NCBI GenBank assembly: GCA_958298945.1
Contig: OY282606.1
Span: forward strand, 27,129,740-27,193,739
Length of the DNA: 64,000 bases
Source of the DNA: Atherix ibis
Taxonomy: Eukaryota; Arthropoda; Insecta; Diptera; Athericidae
Reading direction: 5' to 3'
The notes under the pieces were generated by a model that did no database searches, had not been told where the DNA came from, and saw nothing but the letters and a program-made list of their open reading frames with translations. Positions 55,585-64,000 of this stretch are shown here, piece by piece; within the stretch, counting starts at the first letter, position 1; each line of letters starts with the position of its first letter. The position numbers and the translations under genes are program-made.

Positions 55585-56265
55585 AGCATCGTTTGTAATG
55601 AGTAAGAAGTGGTTTCATGAACTTAGTTGTGAGCACAAGTGACAATGAGTACCCAAGACGTTTTATATATATTGAAGGCACCACCTAAAAATGATTAATA
55701 AAATATCGTTTTAAAAAATTCTCAACTGAAAGTTTGCGAGATAGCTGATATTGTAAGCATATCAAAAAAATGTTTAGGGAACATCTTACATGAAATTTTG
55801 GGTATGAGAAAAGCTATTGGTGAGACGTAGGCAGCCAAAAACGTACTCCTGTAATGATTTTGATCGAGTATTGCGATATTTTTAAGCATACTCGTAATCC
55901 AAATGAATAATAGGACAATATTTTACAGTATTATTAGATCAGTTGAATAATGAAATCAAGACTAAACGGCAGCGTTTGGCAAAGGAAAAAGCTCTGGCTT
56001 ACTATAAAAATGCATCTGCACATTCTTTCACCATTTGAAACAGCAAAATTAGTGTAATTACTTCCCCATTTTATAGAGATATTATCCAGATGTGGCTCCT
56101 TTCGGCTTTTTCCTATTTTCAAACATGAAGAAATGTCTTAGTAGAAAGAAATTTGCGACCAATTCTAAAGTTGTAGGCGCTATTTTGTAGAGTTTAAGAA
56201 ATCTTACTACACAGATAGTATGAAAAACTTAGAATATGATGTTAAAAAGAATTCAAAATAATTGT
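55585..56265 (+). pseudogene. Decayed mariner transposase (mellifera-like)
   Basis: FVMSKKWFHELSC (about 55592-55630), then LKVCEIADIVSISKKCLGNI and LHEILGMRKA (about 55731-55815; second helix-turn-helix), LLDQLNNEIKTKRQRLAKEK (about 55933-55992), then YYKNASAHS where HQDNAPAHS is expected, and YYPDVAPFGFFLFSNMKKCL (about 56084-56143) where the third Asp of APSD is Gly. SRKKFATNSKVVGAIL and YYTDSMKNLE complete the C-terminus. The region around the first catalytic Asp is missing or unreadable. No TIR seen. Confidence 0.8.
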
Positions 56266-56269
56266 TGAA

Positions 56270-57599
56270 ATATAAATCAATTTTTACTATATAAATTAAG
56301 TTTTTTTTTATTCATTTATCACTGACTTATCATACTGCTTGCATATTTTTTGGATAATAATTTCAATAATAAAAAATTGATTGAAAAAAAAAAACACTCA
56401 ACTTTCTTAAATTTTCCACCTTTGCAAATTTCATTTTTATTGCATCGAATTTTTCCCAATGTATGGTCTTAATTGGAACAGTTTTCAATAAATCTAGGTT
56501 ATCTTATATTAATGATAGTAAAATTGAAAAAATGAAAAGATTTTATAGAAAAATTTTCATATATTCCTATCTATTTTCTTATTAATAGCAATTGTATTCA
56601 ATTTCCCGAAACGATATAATCTCTCACGTAGGCAGATTACGCATCATCATAGCATGTCCGACTATGAAGGAGGAGACCAAAAATCCGTGAGAAATCATAT
56701 TAAATCTTCAACATTCATCATAAAATTCAATTCGTTATGACATTAAACGATTGCTGAATAAAAGATGGTATCTTTTTGGGACGGAACGAGTATCTAACCC
56801 ATTCGGATATGAAAATTGCACCATCTGACCAGGAATGTTACGCGTATCAGAGTAGCGTGAAGTTCAACTGACTAGTAGGAAATTATTTGGTTTAGGGAAG
56901 GGTTCTTGTGAGAAAAAGCTTTTGTTTTCTGTACTAAATACACCACCGAACTATGGTTTACATAATCGAATTGAATAGCCAAAATGGATTGTTTTTCATA
57001 TAATCCCATACACCTTAAATTGATTTTTATCAGTGAAGATGATATTTCCTCTTTGAGTAGACAATGAAGACGAAACCCAGCGGGTGTCAATCAAATAACT
57101 GCCCTGTGCACATTGTGGTGTCAGGAAAAACTTGGTCACACTTGGACTATTCTTAATCAGAAGAATATTTACAAAATAAATTTCCCTCAAATTCCAATTC
57201 ATAGTGGCAACTGTCTTCTATCGAATGAAGAATAAGGAATGCTTTTGTGCCAATTATGAAGAATTTAACCAATTTTTCGAAAGTAAATTTTTACCTTGCA
57301 ACGTTACAAAATTATTTTTTTTTTTTTAAAAACTATTTTTGCCCATAAAAAATGAGTTTGGAGAAAAAAATTCAATTATCTTGGAAATTATTGAGGTAAT
57401 TATAAGGTAAATATAATTGAATGGACAAGGAAAACTATTGTATTATAAAAAAATTATAATATAATTTATTCAATTTCTACTACGGAAAGTAAGATTCTAT
57501 AAAAAGCAAAAGAAGTAAAGTAAATTTACAATTAAATTTTTATTTATTTTTATTTTATTAATATTGCCATTTTGTAAAAATTATAAAATTTTTTAAATA
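56270..57599. other. No gene firmly recognised
   Basis: Minus-strand ORFs at 56872-57090 and 56996-57202 include IIFTDKNQFKVYGI, faintly like a Tc1/mariner first catalytic motif (IFTDEKQF), with nothing convincing around it. The rest is AT-rich. Confidence 0.35.
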
Positions 57600-57970
57600 A
57601 TTGCCATAAAATGACTTATAGGACTGGATTTTTTTGAGATTATTTCTGACAAAGTTGATTACACATCTAAGACTGTAAGTTAGCCATTACTTAACTGATA
57701 TTGATTTACAAAAAAGTTTATTTTTACAAGTCAAATGGCATCAAATCAAACGATCTTGGTGACCAATCGACATAACTTAATTTGCAAATTATGCGTCCTA
57801 AAATCTTTTAGTCAAAATTTGTTGTAATATAATTTATTATAATAACACGTAGTCTTGATTAAAATCTTTAAGTTAAACTAGAAAATTAGTTGGTTATCAC
57901 ATAACGGTGTTCCCTTCTTCATTTTTAAGGAAATACGGGCAAATGACACCTTTAGAACGAAGTACGCATT
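57600..57970 (-). pseudogene. IFSDEAHF-type transposase remnant, minus strand
   Basis: From 57960 downward: CVLRSKGVICPYFLKNEEGN with TVM (compare CAFWAGGIIGPYFFENEAGN), LKDFNQDYV, then after AT-rich decay IICKLSYVDWSPRSFDLMPF (compare ISRNGDVNWPPRSCDLTPLD; about 57785-57735) and MCNQLCQK near 57645. Third acid: MPFD keeps Asp. The mariner at 57983 begins 12 bases beyond its end. Confidence 0.65.
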
Positions 57971-57982
57971 AAATAGTGTATA

Positions 57983-59205
57983 CGAGGTCTGTTCAAAAAG
58001 TATCGCTAATTTTGTATTTTTTCAAAAATTATTTATTTATTTATGATTATCTATTTTGTCCCCTTCAAAGTAATCCCTACCAGATATTATACACTTATGC
58101 CAACGTTTTTTCAAATCCTCAAAGCATTTCAAAAAATTATTTTTTGTGATCTTATTAAGTTCCTCTTTCGACGCCGTGTTTATCACCTCAATTGTAGCGT
58201 AGCGTCGTCCTTTCATGGGGCTTCAGTTTCGGGAACAAGAAACAGTCAAAAGGGCCCAGATCTATGGAATGCAGTGGCTGCGGCATTACTAGTGTGTTGT
58301 TTTTGGCGCCGAAAATGGCATAAGGCAATTTTGTTCTTCCACAAATCCGGGCGTTTCTGGCGGATTGCTTCGCGCAACTTGCACATAACTTGCAGGTAAT
58401 ATTCTTTTTTGACCGTTCTACCCTGTGGCAAAAACTCATGATGCACCACGCCCTCGCAATCGCAGAAAACTGTAAGCAAAAGCTTCACATACAACCGAAC
58501 TTGGCACGCTTTTTTCGGTCTTGGCTCGTCCGGCAGCTTCCATTGGGATGATTGAGCTTTGGTTTCCACGTCATAACCATTAACCCATGATTTGTCACCA
58601 GTTATGACCCTTTGGAGCAAATTTGGAGCAAATCGCAGACACAGTCCAACAGCTCCTTAGCAATGTTAATGCGATGCTGTTTTTGGTCGAAATTGAGCAA
58701 TTTTGGTACGAATTGCGTGGCAACCCGTCTCACGACCAAATCATTGGTAAAAATCGAATGGCACGAGCCTCAGCAACTTCTCTAACGGTGATTCGACGAT
58801 TGGCCAATACTATTTTCTTCACTTCATCAATTTTTTCGTCTGTTGTTGATGTGCTCGGGCGTCCGGCACGCTTTTTGTCGTTCACATCTTCTGAGCCCTC
58901 TGAGAACATTTTGTACCACCGATAAACGTTGCTTCGGTCCAAGGTAGCTTCACCATATGACACAGTCAACATTCGGAATGCGTCCGCGTAATTAATTTTA
59001 TTTTTCACGCAAAATTTGATACAGATTCTTTGATCCATTTTTTGGAATGGGCAAAAATTGAAGACGATCCAAAACACGTGCAAGCAAAGCAGCTGTCAAA
59101 AATCAACTGAACATTCAAAATGGCTGAACTTGTCGGCATAAATGAGAGACATGAGTGCCAACATAGCGCCACAAAAAATTCACGATACTTTTTCAACAGA
59201 CCTCG
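57983..59205 (-). mobile_element. cgaggtctg mariner, copy 3, minus strand (1223 bp)
   Basis: TIRs cgaggtctgttcaaaaagta (left) and its counterpart at the right end (cgaggtctgttgaaaaagta in reverse); TA at 57981-57982 and 59206-59207. The transposase starts MDQRICIKFCVKNKINYADA (ATG 59038) with RWYKMFSEGSEDVNDKKRAG and RRITVREVAEA (helix-turn-helix). A deletion of a few bases near 58760 shifts frame into the linker. VITGDKSWVNGYDVETKAQ keeps the first Asp (GDK). The second catalytic block is deleted: WKNK is followed by CHF/AIFGAKNNT with no HHDNAP. The third motif LGPFDCFLFPKLK is readable in another frame (Asp kept). Confidence 0.9.
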
Positions 59206-59209
59206 TATA

Positions 59210-59480
59210 TATATTTTTTTTTTGCTACAAGCCACACTATTCAAGAAAATTTCACTTTTTTGCAAGAAAAGATCCCAAAACTCCGAATTTTGAGATTTGA
59301 TGAAGTCAAATAGCCTCCAAAATCGTACAATTTTATATTGTTTGACTCTACTTTATAAAAACTTGAAAGCATATAAATTTATTTATTAAATTAAAATTCG
59401 TCAAATGATAACCGAATAACAGTCTGAAATATACAAAAAAAAATTTACTTGAAAATTGTCAACTCTTGGGAAATATTATA
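59210..59480 (+). pseudogene. IFSDEAHF-type transposase C-terminal remnant
   Basis: Starting at the right edge of the mariner: CHTIQENFTFLQEKIPKLRI, then LRFDEVK with PPKSYNFILFDSTL (compare ISRFGDVNWPPRSCDLTPLDFFL; about 59285-59355), and an equivalent of the tail aataacagtctgaaat at 59415. Strongly decayed. It is in the opposite orientation to the remnant on the left of the mariner. Confidence 0.6.
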
Positions 59481-62400
59481 TATGCCAGCTATTTGAATAA
59501 TTTTTTTATTTAATATATAATGGCAAAACTTATTATATATAATTTAAGAAATATTTTATTCAAATCTTAATATAAAATATAATTTATAAAATTTTACTTT
59601 CCAAGACGCAATTTGGATAATCTTCAACTTTTTTTATTCTATATTCAATGTTGCTAAACATTTTAATGTTTATAAGAATTAGGGACATTTTGAATTGCAT
59701 TGAAAATTTTTTTCAAAACACAAATTTGTTAAAGTTTTACTAAATTTATAATATTTTTAACAAATAAATTGGAGAAATAAGTATTTTAAAACTTTTTCTA
59801 CCATTTGAACTTTGATTTGATTTTCAGAAATTTGATTATAAGTAATTTTAATTATTATCAAATATATTTTTAATGGAAAGCTTCTTCAACATTTTTTAAA
59901 AATGCAGTTGATGCCAATTTTTTTTTTTTTTACAATAGCATTCAAGTTTATTTTATAATTTCCATTATTTATTATCGTCAAATTATTATGGGATAATTAC
60001 AAATTGAAATTTGGAAAGTTTTTAAATTGTTCACTTCAATAATTCATCGATAGTAGATGATATAAGGCGAGGGTGGCGGTAAAGTTAACAAATGATAATA
60101 AATAGAAAAATTGTCTATCGCCACTATCATCAATTCGGAATAATGGAGCCTTTTATTCATTGAGTGTACAGTTTGAGACAAAAGTCAAATCGATAGGCCA
60201 TCAACTGAGATATTCAGATTCATGCCGATCGGCAAAGAATAGAACTGGGTTATTAGATTCAAATCGATGATTATATGATGAAAATCAAAAGAAAAATATC
60301 GACAAATTATAGCCTTTTCGAAAATGGCGATGGCAAACACATACTGTGCGGGATTTCTCTATTCTTTTATAAGCGAATACACTTACTTACCCGCGACTTA
60401 TTCACAAATTCTAAAGTTTCGATCTGGTCAGATTTCAACAATGCAAAATCTTTTAATAATCGTTAAAAAGTTCCGATAATTTGAGAGTCCATAGTTGAAT
60501 TAAGTGAAATCAAATCCGAATAGGATCGAATCGATGTAAAATTTAGTTGAAGTTAAACTTTTCAAGTTTGTCCGAAGCAATCCGAACTGACTGGAGGCGA
60601 CTTGGCTGATCTTTACAAAACCACTGGTGACCAGAATTGATTGTGAAGAATACTATAAGTCGGTTGGCAAGCAATAATGTTCCTTGGGATCAATAATTTC
60701 CACAAATTGGTAGTTGTGTCCGTCTACCGCCTTCAAAGTAGTTTTTCTTCTTTTCTTTTCTTTTCTTTATTTCAAAACTTAAAATGTTGCGTTGTCAGCA
60801 ATTCTGGTATTGCCATACACATTCATACACACATGCGTTCCTATATGGTAAGTGGAACTTTATTTTTATAATTATATCTTGTACAAAACTAGCGTCTGCC
60901 ATGTTTCTTGAGTTTTTTTTTGTTTTTTTTGAATAATTTTCTATTATGTCTATCGATAAAATGCTTCTTCGTTTTACTTGTAAGTATTGTAAAGATTTCC
61001 GATTTGTTACAAAAGAAAGAACAAAAATTTGATCTATGAAATAAAAATTCATTCAGTTGTCAAAAAATTGGCTACAAAACTGCCGTAATGAACCTGAGGT
61101 AGAATATTTTTTTTTTCTCGGATGAATTGTATATTATTGTGACTTGTGAAGACTGACCCAGTCATCCAGTCCCCTCCTAGTCATTTGATCGTCATCAAAA
61201 ATTCGAAGCGTTTGGATAGTTGGTTGGTTGATTGTGCCGAAGTCACCTGGATGAGGTAAGAATATAGGTAGAGTCGATCTCATCATTCCTAGTGGCATAA
61301 TTCCCTTCTTACCACACTAGCATAATGGTTATAGATACGCGTATACCTCGGGCAACTCTAAATTAAATGGACGTAAATAAGACGGAATGTGGTGCCTAAA
61401 GTTGCACTTTGAACGCGTGAATTTACTGACTATATTGGCAACTTATTTCCCATCCATTAGACAGACTACGAGCAGGTATTTTATCGATGATGATGAGACT
61501 GACGACTAGAAATGACAGTAATTTACGTTGCTACGTGATCAGCGAAACAGTTAGAGCATCATTTTGACAATGAATCGATGAAACATAGTCCGACTAAATG
61601 ATTTTCCCGATCGAACAGACCATCATAGCCTATGGCAGCTAACAACGATAAATGCCCCTTCAGAATCGTCTATATTCGCATCTCGATTTTATAATACGAT
61701 ATGTACTATTGGCCGAAATATGTTCATGTTTTACGTGTTCAACCTGAGGATACTGTCCGAGTATGTAGAAGTAGCCGAAGACTAACTGCTAACCACCCAC
61801 TGGCGATGGCATGTCAAATATTTTTCAAAAGTGAGTAAATATTTCATGAATAGTAGTTGAATATTATTTGCAAATCGGTGGGGTCCCTTTCGACGTTTCA
61901 TAATCCTAACATAGACCTATGAATGGACATACGTTAGATCGAATGATTCGACATGGTCTATCCGAAGTTGGCGGTTTATTATAAAGTGTCAAAATGACCC
62001 AGTAGTACGGTTTGGTAGCTTTCGGAGCAATTCTATCCGAAATAATGATAGACAGCCGTTTGGGCACGAGTGTTACTTCTCCAAATTGGAACCCAGTTTT
62101 CTCTAGAAAATCTTCTTTGATCGTATAATATCAATTTTTAGGGGCCTTTATACAAACTGAAGATTAAACATCATATTTAACGCATATTATACTTGTACAA
62201 GTAGTACGATCTAAACATTTTAGATGGCCATAAAAAAAACCATTTCGAAATTATAAACTTTTAAATATTGATTTTGTAATATTCACCATCGTAATGTCAG
62301 TAGGGCAGAAATTAATGAATCGACATTTTTTTTATTTTTGGTATTCATTTTTTAAGAGGTGATAAAATTTTCTAATAATATATTAGATAGTTGGTGTGTT

Positions 62401-62695
62401 TATAGAATTTCATTCGATTTGGATTTTAGAAAGTGGGTTAGATTCAGTTTACTACACATTGGCAGGAGGTGAAATATTTTGAATTTTTTAACACCTCTTA
62501 ACGCAGCATGAATAGAATAATTACAATCGAAATACGTGTACTTTCCTTACGCTTAGACTCTTGCCCTTCGTTTTTTTTTATCAAATTAAATTTTTATTCA
62601 TATAATTTTCTACTATTAATTAATTAATTAAATATTTTTATTGTAATATTTTGTTTTATCGAAAGGAATATTGACAAGATATGGTAGAACAGTAA
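59481..62695. other. No gene recognised; possible non-repeat DNA
   Basis: 59481-60060 and 62120-62690 are extremely AT-rich. 60100-60660 and 61080-62120 have more balanced composition but no ORF above 65 codons in a plausible frame and no motif. A TTTTC run lies at about 60745-60772. Confidence 0.45.
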
Positions 62696-62758
62696 TGATT
62701 TTTTTTAAATTTTTATGCATCAACGTTTTCCCCTTTTAAAGTAGTCCACTTGGGGAGG
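62696..62758 (-). pseudogene. Antisense mariner remnant, C-terminal end (left part)
   Basis: In reverse it reads cccaagtggactactttaaa and ggggaaaacgttgatgcata, the usual GDYFEGENVD-type end of mariner transposases with frame damage. It is split from 63591-63830 by the inserted mariner at 62761. Confidence 0.6.
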
Positions 62759-62760
62759 TA

Positions 62761-63588
62761 CGAGGTCTGTTCAAAAAGTATCGTGAATTTTGAATTTCCG
62801 CGGGTTACGAGTTATCGCTTTTCGATTTTTTGTGGCGTTGTATTGGTACTCATGTCTCTCACTTATGCTGACAAGTTCGGCCATTTTGAATGTTTAGTTA
62901 ATTTGTGGCAGCTGCTTTGCTTGCACGTGTTTTGGTTCGTCTTCGATTTTTGCTCAATTTCGACCAAAAACAGCATCGCATAAACATTGCTAAGGAGCGG
63001 TTGGAGGGTCATAACTGTCGTCCGCGACGATGTAAATTTGTTCCAGAGGGTCATAACTGGTGACGAATCATGGATTTATAGTTATGACATGGCAACCAAA
63101 GCTCAATCATCCCAATGGAAGCTGCCGGACGAGCCGAGACCGAAAAAGCGTGCCAAGTTCGGTCGAATGTGAAGGTTTTGCTTACAGTTTTCTGCGATTG
63201 CAGGGGCATGGTGCATCATAAGTTTTTGCCACAGGGTAGAACGGTTAATAAGGAATAATACCTGCAAGTTATGCGCAAGTTGCGAGAAGCAATCCGCCAG
63301 AAACGCCCGGATTTGAGTAAGAACAAAAATTGGCTTTTGCCATTTTTGGCCAAAAACAACACACTAATAATGCCGCAGCCAACGTATTCCCCAGATTTGG
63401 CCCCCTGTGACTTTTTCTTACTTCCGAAACTGTAGATCCCCATGAAAGGATGACGCTACGTTACGATTGAGGAGAAAATGACGGCATCGAAGGAAGAGCT
63501 TCCTCCTCCTTCGATGCCGTCATTTTCTCCTCAATCGTATAATTTTTGAAAAAACACAAAATTCGCGATACTTTTTGAACAGACCTCG
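62761..63588 (+). mobile_element. cgaggtctg mariner, copy 4, 828-bp deletion derivative
   Basis: Both TIRs present (cgaggtctgttcaaaaagta at each end), TA at 62759-62760 and 63589-63590. The 5' leader runs to ttcgatttttgctcaatttc (about 62960), the same junction as in copy 2, removing the helix-turn-helix coding part. VITGDESWIYSYDMATKAQ (first Asp) is present at about 63050-63110; the second-Asp block is deleted (KNKNWLLPFLAKNNT); PTYSPDLAPCDFFLLPKL keeps the third Asp. The last 130 or so bases of the coding region are replaced by an inverted duplication (63462-63539). Non-autonomous by structure. Confidence 0.9.
63462..63539. repeat. 33-bp perfect inverted repeat, 12-base spacer
   Basis: The left arm 63462-63494 (begins tacgattgaggagaaaatga) and the right arm 63507-63539 are exact reverse complements by my reading. 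The left arm is normal mariner coding sequence (equivalent of ATIEEIKTASKEEL); the right arm replaces the coding sequence that should follow. Confidence 0.9.
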
Positions 63589-63590
63589 TA

Positions 63591-63830
63591 TACTTCTGCG
63601 GAGGCGCTATTGCCACTCTTCGAAGCATTTTGCCTTCAGCTCCTCGACTACATTTCTTTGGATGCTATCAAAAGTACCGAGATGGCGTCCTTTTAAGAGT
63701 TTTTTTTTAATTTGGAGAACAAAGAATGGGTAAAACAGACCCATAAGATCATTCGCAAAAAGGGGGGTGTGTTGAGCCACAGGAATCTATATTTTTTTCG
63801 AACTACAGAAAAAGCTCATTGATGGGCGTA
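63591..63830 (-). pseudogene. Antisense mariner remnant, C-terminal part (right part)
   Basis: From about 63815 downward: IPVAQHTPLF (compare PVVEHPPYSPD), FFVLQIKKKLLKGRHLGTFD and SIQRNVVEELKAKCFEEWQ (about 63715-63610), the C-terminal part of a mariner of a lineage with the usual LFPKLKK, LKG, EELKA signatures. It joins to 62696-62758 when the inserted copy 4 is removed, giving one continuous remnant. Confidence 0.75.
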
Positions 63831-63834
63831 GTCT

Positions 63835-64000
63835 TCAATGTCAAATCTGACGCAAACGACCCTTTTTAAAAAAAAAATACTTTTTATAAAAATAAGTCCT
63901 TAGAAGGTTCCATCTGTTCGCTAGTGATAGTACAGTCCTACCTGAGTGAAGTTTGTCTGTCACTGCTTCTTGGTCCTCGGAAAATACTTTACGCTACCGA
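63835..64000. other. Possible mariner 5' end running off the window
   Basis: ataagtccttagaa at 63893-63906 matches the inner part of the terminal repeat of the mariner at 1-998 (ctaaggacttatt in reverse). The following sequence resembles nothing else, and the outer half of the repeat is absent. Confidence 0.25.

Noticed and set aside
56996..57202. Tc1/mariner transposase at the IFTDKNQF motif
   Set aside because: A single short motif without any second supporting block in order.
63835..64000. New mariner copy starting at the window end
   Set aside because: Only 14 bases match the inner terminal repeat; the outer half is missing.

Overview
The window reads as repeat-dense, AT-rich insect (at least arthropod) nuclear DNA. 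I infer this from the transposon families: several mariner lineages with the D,D34D catalytic triad, Tc1/mariner-superfamily elements carrying an IFSDEAHF-type first catalytic motif, R1-like and Jockey-like non-LTR retrotransposons, and a nearly intact RNase H-bearing I-like LINE. Species and order cannot be fixed from the sequence. I found no convincing host protein gene, no RNA gene and no prokaryotic signal; almost all recognisable coding capacity belongs to mobile elements.

Layout. 1-5 kb: truncated mariner, two Jockey-like fragments, an antisense mariner interrupted by a TIR-flanked Tc1/mariner element (family A). 5.3-10.2 kb: very decayed IFSDEAHF-type transposases, a family B element containing a 29-bp hairpin, and the 3' half of an R1-like LINE. 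12.1-15.3 kb: antisense remnant of an I-like LINE with an internal tandem duplication, transposase scraps and a roughly 1-kb segment that recurs at 20.65-21.58 kb. 18.57-19.85 kb: full-length mariner with matching TIRs, TA target duplications and one visible frameshift. 19.85-25.4 kb: antisense family C transposase, antisense I-like RT, a Tc1 scrap, a Jockey-like scrap, and the best family A copy. 26.5-28.15 kb: tandem array of about nine 187-bp units, each a piece of a Jockey-like reverse transcriptase, running directly into the rest of that RT. 32.5-34.8 kb: longer R1-like copy. 35.3-37 kb: I-like 3' end and an inverted family B copy. 39-40.2 kb: a mariner of the cgaggtctg-TIR lineage. 41.15-42.33 kb: tandemly duplicated transposase remnant. 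43.2-48.9 kb: full-length I-like LINE with a perfect 15-bp target-site duplication. 50-64 kb: further mariners of two lineages, several as internal-deletion derivatives, one nested inside another mariner.

How the parts work together. The elements form an ecology rather than a pathway. The LINE encodes a Gag-like RNA-binding protein and an endonuclease/RT/RNase H polyprotein, but its RT box reads YADN instead of YADD and Gag has a frameshift, so this copy may be immobile although insertion looks recent. No mariner transposase here is intact, and copies sharing deletion breakpoints suggest mobilisation in trans by a functional copy elsewhere. The most unusual structures are the RT-derived 187-bp satellite with local dimer organisation, two snap-back inverted duplications inside transposase remnants, and several tandem duplications of transposon pieces.
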